A stretch of 64,000 bases of DNA from Colwellia sp. 20A7 (GCF_009832865.1 NZ_CP047130.1:1426001-1490000); one strand, 5' to 3'. Shown: positions 38,211 to 48,133, numbered from the stretch's first letter. Notes: a model not told the origin generated them from the sequence alone. A program made the numbers and translations.

Positions 38211-38909
38211 CTGAATTGCTGTCCTTTAATTAGAGGTAATAGAATAACTATGCAAATGATACTTATTCTCAACGAAATGGTAAAGTTATAACTGTTATTT
38301 TTACGTGATTGTAAAAATTAATTAATGCCAAAATTGATGTTGGCAGAGATCGTGTAATGAAATAACTGAATTTATGCTGTTTTATGCAGTAGATGGTTAT
38401 TTTATGTAAATTAATTCATTTGTTAAGAAATGTTACGCCAACCACAATTTTTATTTGTACAAGGATAAAGTGACAGGCTAAACATAACGCTTTGAGATTA
38501 ATGAGTTAGCGAAGAGGAATGTAAATACCACTTATGAAATGTACTGTGCCACATGTGCTTATTTATAATATTAATAAAGTGACTATACTAGCACTCGTAT
38601 TGCATTAATCGTGTAGCTGTATCATAAACCGCACGTTATGCAGAGGTCATTTACAATTATATGAATAGCGCTGAATTAATGACTGGAATATTGGCTGTTC
38701 TCGTCAGTTTTACTTCTTAAAACAAGGTATATCGTTATTTTCCTATTTACAGTGTTTTGTAAATAGCGTGTGTGTTATCTATTTCAATTTCAAAGTTATG
38801 ACGGAGTTTGTGGTATTTTCGAACAAGGTTTGTGTTAGTTATGCCATTTTAAGTCAGCAATTTAAGAGAAGTATTACTTCATTTTTATTTTTAAAGGAAT
38901 CAATTTATT
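38211..38909. other. 699-bp intergenic region
   Basis: Divergent spacer between the iron operon and the EamA gene. Besides the Fur-box-like site at 38254-38272 I see no gene, RNA or strong repeat. It is AT-rich throughout. The ribosome-binding site AAAGGAA before 38910 is the only other signal. Confidence 0.5.
38254..38272 (-). promoter_or_regulatory. Fur-box-like site of the iron operon
   Basis: AAATGATACTTATTCTCAA, 44 bases upstream of the operon's first ATG at 38210. It matches the common gammaproteobacterial Fur site pattern (AATGATAATTATTCTCA) with about one mismatch. Position and gene content agree with iron repression. Confidence 0.7.
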
Positions 38910-39782
38910 ATGTGGATAATTTTTGCATTACTCGCGACCATTTTTTTCGGTGCTCGAGGAATAATGTATCAATGGACATCACAGAAGAAGCTTAATCGTA
39001 ATTTATTATTATTTGGTGTGTTTTTTGTTGGCTTTATCATCAGTATTTCAGGCGTAATCTTATTAGATCAGCAATGGTATGGATGGGCAGATGTTGCTGT
39101 TGGTTTGGCGTTAGGCGTTGGCTCTTTTGCAGCTAATGCATTTTTGCATAAAGGTTTTTCAGTTGGTAAAGCTTCCGTTATTAGTATCTTGTCAGGGTTA
39201 ACGCCTTTATTTGTGCTGGTATTTGCCTTTTTGTTATGGAATGAAACGCTAAGCTCACTTCAGTTACTCGGCTTTTTTATTATTTTTGGCGGCCTGTATA
39301 TTATTCGCTATTCCAACGATATTTCACTAACCAATTTACAAGGCGCGCAATGGGGATTACTTGCGGCTTTATTCTTTGCCTTTAACGATTTATTAGGTAA
39401 ACAATCAACCTTGCTTGAAGCTGATACCTTTGCAACGTTAACGTCAATGTTTGGTTTTGGTAGCTTTCTTTTTGCTATGAATTGGATAGTAAAGCGCAAA
39501 AGTGGTGTTGCTGATGAACATGATGCTCGATCAGATTGGTCAGAAATAAAAACGTTTTCTTGTGGGTTACTTATTGGTTTGACTAACGTAGCAGGTATGG
39601 TTGCAATAATATCGGCTTTTGCTATCGGAAATACAGGGTTAGTTTCTGCCATTTCAGGCATGAATATTTTAATTATTTTGCTTTATTCTCGTATTATTCT
39701 AAAAGAGTCTTTTACTCGACAAGAGCTTTTCGGATTAACGACCGCATTTATAGGCGTTATTGTGCTGAGGTTGAGTTATTAG
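38910..39782 (+). CDS. EamA/DMT-family transporter
   Basis: 290 residues with ten predicted membrane helices in two EamA halves (first half ending FLLWNETLSSLQLLGFFIIF, second ending RIILKESFTRQELFGL). The xxxKESFT and WNETLS segments are the typical loops before the last helix of each half. Drug/metabolite exporter superfamily; substrate not predictable. Good ribosome-binding site; stands alone. Confidence 0.9.
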   Translation: MWIIFALLATIFFGARGIMYQWTSQKKLNRNLLLFGVFFVGFIISISGVILLDQQWYGWADVAVGLALGVGSFAANAFLHKGFSVGKASVISILSGLTPLFVLVFAFLLWNETLSSLQLLGFFIIFGGLYIIRYSNDISLTNLQGAQWGLLAALFFAFNDLLGKQSTLLEADTFATLTSMFGFGSFLFAMNWIVKRKSGVADEHDARSDWSEIKTFSCGLLIGLTNVAGMVAIISAFAIGNTGLVSAISGMNILIILLYSRIILKESFTRQELFGLTTAFIGVIVLRLSY

Positions 39783-40063
39783 CAATAATTTTACCGATTA
39801 AACAATAATAAAGCAGCTGAACAAAATCATAAAATACACAGCGGTACTTTCAACAAAGTGTCGCCGTGTATGCCCATCAATAATATTACACAATAATGGG
39901 TTCTCTTTATTGTGAAAATCATATCAATTTTTACTTTCATTTTGCTAATCATGAAAGCTAATCGAAGCGCTTTGAGCACAATAATAATCTCGCAATGCAT
40001 ACATCATTGTGTGAATGCTTAGTTTGGTGGCAAATAAATCATTAACAAAGAGGAGTATTAAAA

Positions 40064-40855
40064 ATGAAAAAGAAGTTAGCACTAATAGGCTGTGGTTATT
40101 TAAGTCAAACTATTGCTCAGGCAATAAAAGAGGGAACTCTTCCTGAATATGAGCTGATTGCGGTATTAGGTCGAAATCCAATCAGAACAAAACAATTTGC
40201 TGATTATTTTAATTGTAAACCTTGTACCGATATTGATGGGTTGATGGCGTTAAAACCTGAATTTGTTGCAGAAGCTGCATCAGCTGAGTCCGTCATTGAT
40301 TATACTGAAAGAATATTAGCAGATGGTGCACATATTATTGTTTTATCTACGGCAGCATTTGCAGATGTTGAGTTATATCAAAGGGCTGTAAAAGTTGCAG
40401 CAGACAATAATACTAAAATCTATATTGCTGGTGGTGCAACGGGAGGGTTTAACCTTCTTCAAACAGCTGCATTGATGAGTGCCACACCGATTGATGTGAT
40501 TATAACATCTAAAAAATCACCTGGCTTTATTGCTCGAACGCCTTTTTATAAAGATGGCTTGATGAAGATCACTGAGCAAGAAAGAGTTTTTACGGGCACA
40601 GCGAAGCAAATTGTTGAGGTTTTTCCTTATGTTTTTAATGTGATTTATGCCACCTCACTAGCGAGCGCTGGGCCCGAAGCGACTAAATTTAATATTGACG
40701 CCGTGCCTAATTTTACTGGCGATGATTATAGGATTGAAGTGAAAGGCGATAATGTTGCGTTAGATTTAACGATTAAGTCAGGTGATTATGCTATTGCAGC
40801 TTGGAGCATTGTTTCCATTCTAAAAAATGCTGCATCCCCAGTGGTTTTTATGTAG
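40064..40855 (+). CDS. Aspartate-dehydrogenase-like NAD(P)-binding protein
   Basis: 263 residues. N-terminal Rossmann motif ALIGCGYLSQTIA, EFVAEAAS, and a C-terminal domain like DUF108/L-aspartate dehydrogenase (GGATGGFNLLQTAALM, FTGTAKQIVEVFPYVFNVIYATSLASAG). In aspartate dehydrogenases an Asn-x-His is expected in the segment before the Ile-Glu strand. Here the region reads FTGDDYRIEVKG with Tyr where His is expected, so catalysis may differ. Single gene with AGGAG ribosome-binding site. The family places it in aspartate/NAD metabolism, but substrate is uncertain. Confidence 0.75.
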   Translation: MKKKLALIGCGYLSQTIAQAIKEGTLPEYELIAVLGRNPIRTKQFADYFNCKPCTDIDGLMALKPEFVAEAASAESVIDYTERILADGAHIIVLSTAAFADVELYQRAVKVAADNNTKIYIAGGATGGFNLLQTAALMSATPIDVIITSKKSPGFIARTPFYKDGLMKITEQERVFTGTAKQIVEVFPYVFNVIYATSLASAGPEATKFNIDAVPNFTGDDYRIEVKGDNVALDLTIKSGDYAIAAWSIVSILKNAASPVVFM

Positions 40856-41025
40856 GAATAGTTCAAAAAACACTGTCACGATTAATAGATTTTAAACGTA
40901 AAAGTAAAGGGGGCTTGCTCATACAGTGGTTTTCAATTTTATCATTTATTAGGTTGCTTGATCGGAATTACGTGCATGTGGTTGAATAAAATCGGGATGA
41001 CAGATTGGGGTATAAATCAGTCAAT

Positions 41026-41062
41026 AAAAAAGCAGATACTGTTACAAGTATCTGCTTTTTTC
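41026..41062. terminator. Bidirectional terminator between convergent genes
   Basis: Perfect 10-bp stem AGCAGATACT / AGTATCTGCT (41031-41040 and 41047-41056) with a GTTACA loop, A-run before and T-run after, so it can act on both strands between the aspartate-dehydrogenase-like gene and the reductase gene. Confidence 0.9.
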
Positions 41063-41127
41063 TTAAAATAAAAATTAACCTGCTAAGAGCTAGTTACCTT
41101 TTATTGATCATTATTTTAGATTAGGCA

Positions 41128-42255
41128 TTACTTTTGAGGTGTAATCAAGTACTTCTCACCAGTGGCTTGTTTCGAGTAAGCCGCTATCGATTTTAATTGT
41201 AATGCCTCTGCTAATGAAACTTCATGGGTATATTTGCTAGCAAATGTCGTGGTAATTTCATCGGCAACACGTTTACGCATACCCATCACAGTTTTAGTGC
41301 CTAGTTTACCTAGTGCATTGAATAATAAGAATCCATTAACAGCCCAAGCAAAACCGAAGTTACGATTTAAGGTAATCGGGCCACGGTCTAATGCGCCATA
41401 AATATAAACTTGTTTGAAGGTATCTGAGCCATAAACGCTATGTTCTGTCATATCACGAGACGCAGCAACTTCCATACAATTAAGGATGTCACTTGTTAAT
41501 TTCCCGCCACCAATTGGGTCGAACGCAATGGTTGCACCTGTTTCAATAATTGCTGCAGTTAAGTCAGCAAGGAAGGTTTCGCTGCTTGAGTTAATCACAT
41601 ATTTTGCACCCATATCACGCAACAAGGTTTCTTGCTCAGCTTTACGTACAATATTGATTAAATCAACACCATCAGCAATACAAATACGATTCAACATTTG
41701 ACCAAGACTCGATGCTGCTGCCGCATGAACGATTGCCTTATGACCTTCAGCACGCATGGTTTCAACCATTGCTAATGCCGTAAGAGGGTTAACAAAAGAA
41801 GATGCGCCTTCTTTAGCGGTAGTCCCTTCTTTTAATACTAAGCAACTTTGTACATTAGCGCATATAAATTGGCGATAAGTGCCACCACCAATTACTGCAA
41901 CTGTTTTTCCCATTAATGCTTGAGCTGCTGGCGATGAGCCTGCAGCCACTACTGTTCCTGCACCTTCATTACCAACCGGTGTGGCTTTACCTACACGCGT
42001 TTTAACTGCTGGCATAAACTTAGCTGGAACATCAGCCGTAATTGTTGGGCTTTGCTCTGTGCCTGACTGTTTCGCTGTTGACATATCAGCAACGCTGAAC
42101 AACACAGCTAAATCAGATGGATTTAATGGTGCAGCTTCAAGGCGAATAACGACTTCATCAGCACCTGGTTGTGGTATTTCGATGTTTTGTAAAGCCAGTG
42201 TTAATTTATTGTCTGCGCTGATTGTTGATGTTAGTTGAATATTTGATTTTGTCAT
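41128..42255 (-). CDS. Medium-chain dehydrogenase/reductase (quinone-oxidoreductase-like)
   Basis: 375 residues. MDR fold: N-terminal GroES-like part (RLEAAPLNPSDLAVLF, TPVGNEGAGTVVAAGSS) and a Rossmann part (AIVHAAAASSLGQMLNRI, ATIAFDPIGGGKL). No catalytic-zinc cysteine/histidine set is evident, so a zinc-free NADPH-dependent reductase is likely. It is in line with a GST gene (127 bp upstream) and faces a divergent LysR gene, suggesting a small detoxification unit. Substrate unknown. Confidence 0.88.
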   Translation of the reverse strand: MTKSNIQLTSTISADNKLTLALQNIEIPQPGADEVVIRLEAAPLNPSDLAVLFSVADMSTAKQSGTEQSPTITADVPAKFMPAVKTRVGKATPVGNEGAGTVVAAGSSPAAQALMGKTVAVIGGGTYRQFICANVQSCLVLKEGTTAKEGASSFVNPLTALAMVETMRAEGHKAIVHAAAASSLGQMLNRICIADGVDLINIVRKAEQETLLRDMGAKYVINSSSETFLADLTAAIIETGATIAFDPIGGGKLTSDILNCMEVAASRDMTEHSVYGSDTFKQVYIYGALDRGPITLNRNFGFAWAVNGFLLFNALGKLGTKTVMGMRKRVADEITTTFASKYTHEVSLAEALQLKSIAAYSKQATGEKYLITPQK

Positions 42256-42382
42256 GAGATTTGCTCCTGAAAATTATAAGTTCTTGAACCAATAACCATG
42301 TTGATATGGGTTGTTTATTCGTTCGTTTATATGTTCGTGATTATATTGGTACTAATGCTGTTAATAGCTTTATAACTCAATA

Positions 42383-43063
42383 CTATTTAGTACTAGCCGC
42401 TTTAATTTGAGCGGTTACTTTTTCGATAAAATCGGGCATGTTTGTTAAGCGATCTGCCTCTACTTTATGAGTAATAGCTAATTGGCTCATTTTATTGTTC
42501 CACTCTTTCATTCCGGGGACTTCTGCAAGCACATCCCATTCAAGTTGGCTTGTACCAAAAGAGTTAACAATGGTATTGACGTAATAAACGTAAATGTCAG
42601 CCATGGTAAATTGTTCACCTGCAATCCAAGGCGAAAATTTACACAAGCGGCTTAAGGCGTTAATGCCACGGTTCTTTAATACTTGGCGAACTTCAGTTTT
42701 AACTGATTCAGGCGCATCGGTGCCTGACAGTGCATAAGGAATAAGTCGTCTGCTTGGTAATTCAAAATAAAGCTCTGCTATTTTCATAATTTGACGAACA
42801 ACGGCACGTTCACTAGCCTTTTCAGGGTATAGCGCTGTGGTTGGGTAAGTCTCTTCGAGAAAATCACAAATAACACTCGACTCAGAAAGGTTAAGACCTT
42901 CAGTTGTGGTGATAACAGGTACTTTTCCTGTTGGACTGATGGCTAGTAATTCATCACTACCACCATAAATAAGGTTTTCTTGAAATGATATACCTTTGTA
43001 TAGAAGTACATGTTTCACTAGGTTGTAATAGTTGCTAGCGGCAAAACCGTGCAAAGTAATCAT
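42383..43063 (-). CDS. Glutathione S-transferase family protein
   Basis: 226 residues. N-terminal thioredoxin-like domain (ITLHGFAASNYYNLVKHVLL, SPTGKVPVITT, LSESSVICDFLEETYP) with the cis-Pro and the Glu-Ser glutathione contacts, then a helical C-terminal domain (FSPWIAGEQFTMADIYVYYV). It conjugates or reduces electrophiles with glutathione; the class is not assigned. Divergent from the LysR gene at 43291, which probably regulates it and the reductase downstream. Confidence 0.9.
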   Translation of the reverse strand: MITLHGFAASNYYNLVKHVLLYKGISFQENLIYGGSDELLAISPTGKVPVITTTEGLNLSESSVICDFLEETYPTTALYPEKASERAVVRQIMKIAELYFELPSRRLIPYALSGTDAPESVKTEVRQVLKNRGINALSRLCKFSPWIAGEQFTMADIYVYYVNTIVNSFGTSQLEWDVLAEVPGMKEWNNKMSQLAITHKVEADRLTNMPDFIEKVTAQIKAASTK

Positions 43064-43290
43064 AAGTCAGTATTCCATTATTAACGTGAAAATTGTTTTT
43101 AATTGCCGAAAGTGCAATTAAAGCTTCTGTGTTTAAAACATTACAATAATGTTTAGGCGTAATGTTTAACTTGAACCTATTATTACTTGTTTTAATTTAG
43201 ATATATATAAGGGAAAATGCGAATCACTATTGCTTTAAAGACAATAATAAGGCGAAAATAAAGCATAACCTCATTTAACGGAGAAGTTAG

Positions 43291-44202
43291 TTGGACCAAC
43301 TACGTGCAATACGATATTTCAGTAAAGTAGTCGAAATGGGCAGTTTTACTAAAGCTGCGGGTGCGTTTAATGTACCACCCTCATCGTTGTCGAGACGTGT
43401 TGCTGATCTAGAAAAGAGTTTAGGAGCGACCTTATTAAAGCGTTCAACTCGAATAGTGAAGCTAACAGAAGTCGGGCAAATTTATTATAAAGATGTACAG
43501 AAAATACTGAATCAATTAGAGCAAAGTAATGAAACGGTGCGAAGTTATCAAACAACACCAATGGGGCGTTTACGTATAAGTTCAATGGTGGGTTTTGGTG
43601 ATAAAATATTACTTCCGTTGTTAGATGAATTCAGCGCGTTATATCCTGAAATTGTATTAGATGTAAGTTTAAGCGATGAGTTATCTACACTTGGGCGTGA
43701 TGATGTTGATATTGCTATTCGCGGTGGTTATGCGCCAAATGAGCGAGTATTAGCGATAAGACTGATGGATAATGGGTTTATTCCTGTTGCATCACCAGGT
43801 TATTTAGCAGAGCACGGTGTGCCAAACAATGTGATGGAGTTAAAGGAACATAATGGCCTTTATTTTAAAGCGCCATCAGGGCCAACACCTTGGTTATGTC
43901 ATATGAACGACCAATGGCATGATGTTTCAGGGCCTGCGGTAGCTATTTCAAATAATGGACCATGGCTGGCGAAAAAAGCCTGTGACGGGGAGGGCATTTT
44001 AATGTCAACTCGTTGGGCGCTAGCCTCATACCTTGATTCAGGGCAACTACAAGAGCTTAAGTTTGAGCATGAACTAGCGATAACGCTAAATTCTGATATG
44101 GCGGTTTATTTGTTGTATCAAAAACAGCGTTACTTAGTACCCAAAGTAAAAGCGGCTGTAGACTTTTTGGTAGAAAAAATAAAAGTAGCTAATGAACATT
44201 AA
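43291..44202 (+). CDS. LysR-family transcriptional regulator, TTG start
   Basis: 303 residues. Helix-turn-helix MDQLRAIRYFSKVVEMGSFT / PPSSLSRRVADLEKSLGATLL, then the substrate-binding domain. The start is TTG at 43291 with ribosome-binding site CGGAGAA 6 bases before; the next ATG is inside the helix-turn-helix and cannot be right. Of the subgroup that often controls divergent oxidoreductase or GST genes. Divergent gap to the GST gene is 227 bp. Confidence 0.92.
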   Translation: MDQLRAIRYFSKVVEMGSFTKAAGAFNVPPSSLSRRVADLEKSLGATLLKRSTRIVKLTEVGQIYYKDVQKILNQLEQSNETVRSYQTTPMGRLRISSMVGFGDKILLPLLDEFSALYPEIVLDVSLSDELSTLGRDDVDIAIRGGYAPNERVLAIRLMDNGFIPVASPGYLAEHGVPNNVMELKEHNGLYFKAPSGPTPWLCHMNDQWHDVSGPAVAISNNGPWLAKKACDGEGILMSTRWALASYLDSGQLQELKFEHELAITLNSDMAVYLLYQKQRYLVPKVKAAVDFLVEKIKVANEH

Positions 44203-44347
44203 AAAAGTTGCTATGAAGAAAGGAAAGATTTGTTTTATCGGTCAATAGTTTATAACAGCCATCCTATCTTTTTTACCTTTTAACTCAAAGCTACTAGTTA
44301 CCGTTTATGATTGTGATAATCTAAATAAAAAAATTTAGGATAAAACT

Positions 44348-45769
44348 ATGAAATTTACACTTTTATTGTCAACTTGCTTGCTACTTAGTGCTTGTGTCAC
44401 TAAACCCACAGAACACGCTGATATTGTGATTAGTAATGCCACTATTGTTGATGTAAAAACAGGTGAACTAAATAAAGAACAGTCATTAGCTATTCGCGAT
44501 GGTGTGATCATTGAACGCAGTAGTCATTCACTAAAAAATAATTATATTGTCGATAAGCATATTGATGCTAATGATCAATTTATTATGCCTGGCTTGTGGG
44601 ATATGCATGTACATTTTGGTGGTGGTGAAGAGTTAATAGCAGAGAATAAACAACTGCTGCCATTGTATCTTGCTTACGGTATTACTACTGTTCGCGATGC
44701 TGCTGCTGATTTAAGTGAGTCAGTATTAAGCTGGCGTGAGCAAGTAAATAATAATCAGTTAGTTGGCCCAACCATTTACACTTCAGGACCAAAACTTGAG
44801 GGTAAAGATTCTATTTGGCCGGGTGATTTTGAAGTAGAAACGGTTGAAGAAATGCATGCGGCGATTGATAGCCTTGATGATATGAATGTCGACTTTATTA
44901 AAATTACTGATAGTGCGTTAACACCAGCGCTTTATTTAAAAGCGGTTAAAGAAGTTAAAAAACGTGGTTACCAAATATCGGGACATATTCCTTTTTCATT
45001 ATCAGTCACCGATGTTTCTAATGCTGGATTAGATGCCATAGAACATATGACCTACTTATTAAAAGCAGCAGCTATTAATGAGCCTGAAATTTCAAGAAAA
45101 GTAGCGTCTGGCGAGCTTAGTTACCGTAGTGCTTTACCTATCATTACGGCAAATATTGATAAACAAACTGCATTAAATAAGTACGCAGTACTCGCTAACA
45201 ATAATACGGCGGTTGTTCCAACCTTAATTGGTGGGCAAGTTATCGCTTATATTGATGAAGATAATCATCAAAATGATGAATTTTTAAATTATCTTGGTGA
45301 GGGACTTAAAGCGACTTATCAATGGCGTGTAGATAGAGCGAATAAAGATACTCCTGAGCAAAAAATAGCGCGTAAAGAGCGTTTTATAAAAACAGCTCAA
45401 TTACTTGTGTTGGCACAACAAGCCGGTGTATCAATTATTGCAGGTACCGATGCTGGCTTTTTAAATTCTTATATTTACCCCGGCTTATCACTTCATCAAG
45501 AGCTTGCTATTTTTAGTGACTATGGCTTAACACCTTTACAAACGTTGCAGTCTGCAACGCTTGCCGGCCCTAAGTTTTTAGGTAAAAGTGAGCAGTTTGG
45601 TGAATTGAGTAAAGGTAAAACGGCAGATATTATTTTCTTAAGTGATAACCCGTTAACTGATGTGCGTAATACACAAAAACTTACTGGGGTGGTTTCACAT
45701 AATCGCTATTACAATCAAGCTGTTCTTGCGCAATTAAAAGCGCGAGCCAAGCAACTTGCGAGTAATTGA
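44348..45769 (+). CDS. Amidohydrolase-family lipoprotein
   Basis: 473 residues. Lipobox LLLSAC (Cys16). Metal-dependent hydrolase fold: HVHFGG (His87 and His89), Lys in DFIKITDSA, GHIPFS, EHM and GTDAGF. This matches the imidazolonepropionase-like/prolidase-like amidohydrolases common in marine Alteromonadales, which cleave cyclic amides or peptides in the periplasm. Substrate unknown. Convergent with the DUF900 gene after 16 bp. Confidence 0.9.
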   Translation: MKFTLLLSTCLLLSACVTKPTEHADIVISNATIVDVKTGELNKEQSLAIRDGVIIERSSHSLKNNYIVDKHIDANDQFIMPGLWDMHVHFGGGEELIAENKQLLPLYLAYGITTVRDAAADLSESVLSWREQVNNNQLVGPTIYTSGPKLEGKDSIWPGDFEVETVEEMHAAIDSLDDMNVDFIKITDSALTPALYLKAVKEVKKRGYQISGHIPFSLSVTDVSNAGLDAIEHMTYLLKAAAINEPEISRKVASGELSYRSALPIITANIDKQTALNKYAVLANNNTAVVPTLIGGQVIAYIDEDNHQNDEFLNYLGEGLKATYQWRVDRANKDTPEQKIARKERFIKTAQLLVLAQQAGVSIIAGTDAGFLNSYIYPGLSLHQELAIFSDYGLTPLQTLQSATLAGPKFLGKSEQFGELSKGKTADIIFLSDNPLTDVRNTQKLTGVVSHNRYYNQAVLAQLKARAKQLASN

Positions 45770-45785
45770 TAATTTGTTAACACGA

Positions 45786-47051
45786 CTATTTATCAATTAA
45801 ATAATCAAAACCGAGCGACCAGAAGTTATTTTCTAGCTTTTTCAACGGTCGCTCTTTTGAACCTGGGGCTGCGTTGTATAAAATAAGGTTAATAAGATCT
45901 GAGCTTACCGCAGGGTTACTATGAAAGTAATCATGTCCGATAAAACCACCTGATTTTGGTACTTTAATTAAACTAACATTACCGACAGAATTAAAGATGT
46001 TTTGCTCGTTTTTATTGACATCTTTTGTATTTAACCGGCCAAAGCTCAAGCCATTTGTTAACCATTGAGAAATGCCTAAGGCGCTATCTTCTTGAGAGGT
46101 ATAAATAGTGATTTTTCCAAATGCAGGTCCAAATTGTTCTGCCATTAATCGTTGTTTAATAATGCCAAAATCTAGATCGGGAGCCGCTAAAATTAAGTTC
46201 TCAATACGTAAATATTTTCTTGGGTTTCCACCACTGGCTCTATTTTCTATTATCAGCTCTCGTAACGTTGTGGTGACTACATCTGTGCCACGGCTATGAG
46301 CAATGATATGAATTTTTTCTATTTCAGGGTTTTTAAATAGCAGTCGTAAGGTTTCTTTTAAATGGAAAATAGTAAATTGCCCCGACTCTTTATCGGCAAA
46401 ATAGGCATTAAAACCTTTGGCAGCAGCAGGCCAAGAATATACCACAGGCACACCTTGTCGTTTCATAAAATGCCAAATACCTGCAAGGGTAAATACTGAT
46501 TCATTAAAGGTATTATTAAAACCGTGAACAAATAAAATAACATCTTTTTTGTTACTGTTTTTTAAGCGCTGATTGATCTGGCTGTTGAGTCTATTTTCAT
46601 GAAAAGACTTTCTCTCTAGAATTTCTTCGTCAATTTGAAGTCGATCTTCTACGATTTTAAATTTATAAGGTGATAAAGGAAAACGTCCTTGCTCGTCTAC
46701 TTGCTCTAAAACATAAGTTAAATCGGCAGAGCGCTCTTGAAGGTTACTTTGCGCGAGTAACTCACTCCATGGTAGTGATTTATCACCAAAATTTACTTTG
46801 GCAACACCGTAGGCAATGGATGATGAGCGGCTTGCATCGTATGTAATGTTTTTTTTCTGCGAGGTGCCACGATCGGTAACATATATAAGCTCCATACTAG
46901 TTTCACGTAGGGCTTCAGGTATATCATTTTCTAAATAATGCGTGTTTACAAATACATTTGGTGTCGGCATTAAAGTAGGGTTGGAAGAACAAGCAGATAA
47001 AACTAAAAGTGAAAGGAAAATATAGCACTTACCTGTAAAGTGGAAAAACAT
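45786..47051 (-). CDS. DUF900 alpha/beta-hydrolase lipoprotein
   Basis: 421 residues. Lipobox VLSACSS gives a lipid-anchored protein. DUF900 hydrolase features: ELIYVTDRGTSQKK, YGVAKVNFGD, VILFVHGFNNTFNESVF, the nucleophile motif AHSRGTDVV and LAAPDLD. Ser-Asp-His triad likely, with the His in GGFIGHDYF. Probably a periplasmic or outer-membrane esterase/lipase-like enzyme; substrate not known. Single gene. Confidence 0.88.
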   Translation of the reverse strand: MFFHFTGKCYIFLSLLVLSACSSNPTLMPTPNVFVNTHYLENDIPEALRETSMELIYVTDRGTSQKKNITYDASRSSSIAYGVAKVNFGDKSLPWSELLAQSNLQERSADLTYVLEQVDEQGRFPLSPYKFKIVEDRLQIDEEILERKSFHENRLNSQINQRLKNSNKKDVILFVHGFNNTFNESVFTLAGIWHFMKRQGVPVVYSWPAAAKGFNAYFADKESGQFTIFHLKETLRLLFKNPEIEKIHIIAHSRGTDVVTTTLRELIIENRASGGNPRKYLRIENLILAAPDLDFGIIKQRLMAEQFGPAFGKITIYTSQEDSALGISQWLTNGLSFGRLNTKDVNKNEQNIFNSVGNVSLIKVPKSGGFIGHDYFHSNPAVSSDLINLILYNAAPGSKERPLKKLENNFWSLGFDYLIDK

Positions 47052-47497
47052 ATTTATTCCTTATTTTGCTATTTATAATGAGTGAGAAGCGTTTAATACA
47101 GAAGGTTGCTATAAAATTTTTATACTTAGGGTAATAACTTAAGCTAATAAAATATAGCAGACTTATACAGCCTTAGGAACTTTGTTGAGAGCTGATTTTG
47201 GTATCGTTGGAGCCTTAAGCTCTATTTTATCGAAAATTTGAGTGGGAACTTGAACGGGAATTTGATCGAGAATCTTATCGTGAATTGAACGAGAACTTGA
47301 TCGTTAAATTGAATAACAATCGAGAAGAGGGGCTTATTATTTGAATCCAAGTTGTAAAAGCTCTCTCAACATGGATTTTAATCCTAGTTTCTCGTGAGAG
47401 AGCTTTAATATTTAATTTTATGCTAAATGAATGACTATCTTTCGTATATTTAAGCACTACGCTGTAAATATATTAGAAGTGGTTTAATAGTAATTTT
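47052..47497. other. 446-bp gap with a minisatellite and a long hairpin
   Basis: Holds a degenerate 12-bp tandem repeat (47231-47313) and an inverted repeat with perfect 11-base arms, AAAGCTCTCTC at 47357-47367 and GAGAGAGCTTT at 47396-47406, 28 bases apart. The inverted repeat lies past the TetR stop (minus strand) and may act in termination. No gene seen. Confidence 0.6.
47231..47313. repeat. Degenerate 12-bp tandem repeat, seven units
   Basis: Units such as CGAAAATTTGAG, TGGGAACTTGAA, CGGGAATTTGAT, CGAGAATCTTAT, CGTGAATTGAA (11 bases), CGAGAACTTGAT and CGTTAAATTGAA follow head to tail. Consensus about CGNGAATTTGAT. Non-coding on either strand as far as I can tell. Confidence 0.75.
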
Positions 47498-48133
47498 TTA
47501 TTTTATTGCTTCTTCAGTTGGAAAAGGGACTAAAATTACACGCATTGCTGGGCGCAACGCGATTAAAATAGTTTCTTTATCAACACTTGGATTAAGTGCT
47601 CTACGTAAGGTGAAGCCACTTATCATTGAAAACATTACTTCGATACGGCTTTCAAGCTCTATTTCACTGTGATCTTTTATTAAACTGCGTTCACCTGTTA
47701 ATAGGCTATGCATTTTCTTTCTAGCGTAGTAGTCAGATTTTTGTAACTGTTCTGATACTTTATCGTTACGTGCAGCTTCGGCGAACATTTCTAAATTAAG
47801 TGCACTTTGATTTAAATCGCTATGATGATCAATTGCATGATCTAAACCATCGATTAGAATCGTGACTAAATCACCTGACTGGTCTTCAAATTCCTGAAAA
47901 ATTGAGAACATTTTTTCCATATCTTGCTCAATAATCGATTCAATGATCGCTTCTTTACTGGCAAAGTAGTTATAAATATGGCCTGCACTCATTCCTGCTG
48001 TTTTGGATATTTCGGCCATCCCTGCACCGTGATAACCTTTACGTCTAAAGCAATCTGCAGCTGCGCATAAAACTTGTTCACGTCGAGCTTGCGCAATCGC
48101 AGGATCTGTTTGTCTTTTAGATTTTTCTTTCAT
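47498..48133 (-). CDS. TetR-family regulator of the efflux operon
   Basis: 211 residues from the ATG at 48133, which has GGAG 6 bases upstream; an in-frame ATG 18 bases earlier (48151) has no such site. Helix-turn-helix VLCAAADCFRRKGYHGAG, AEISKTAGMSAGHIYNYFASKE, then a helical ligand-binding domain. It follows the RND efflux operon in the same direction, so is its likely repressor. Possible binding sites are the 15-base inverted repeat at 48174-48246 and the palindrome TGAACGTTCA before the adaptor gene. Confidence 0.9.
   Translation of the reverse strand: MKEKSKRQTDPAIAQARREQVLCAAADCFRRKGYHGAGMAEISKTAGMSAGHIYNYFASKEAIIESIIEQDMEKMFSIFQEFEDQSGDLVTILIDGLDHAIDHHSDLNQSALNLEMFAEAARNDKVSEQLQKSDYYARKKMHSLLTGERSLIKDHSEIELESRIEVMFSMISGFTLRRALNPSVDKETILIALRPAMRVILVPFPTEEAIK

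Noticed and set aside
47275..47457. 60-residue minus-strand frame
   Set aside because: It runs through the 12-bp minisatellite and a hairpin, has no ribosome-binding site, and looks like a chance frame.
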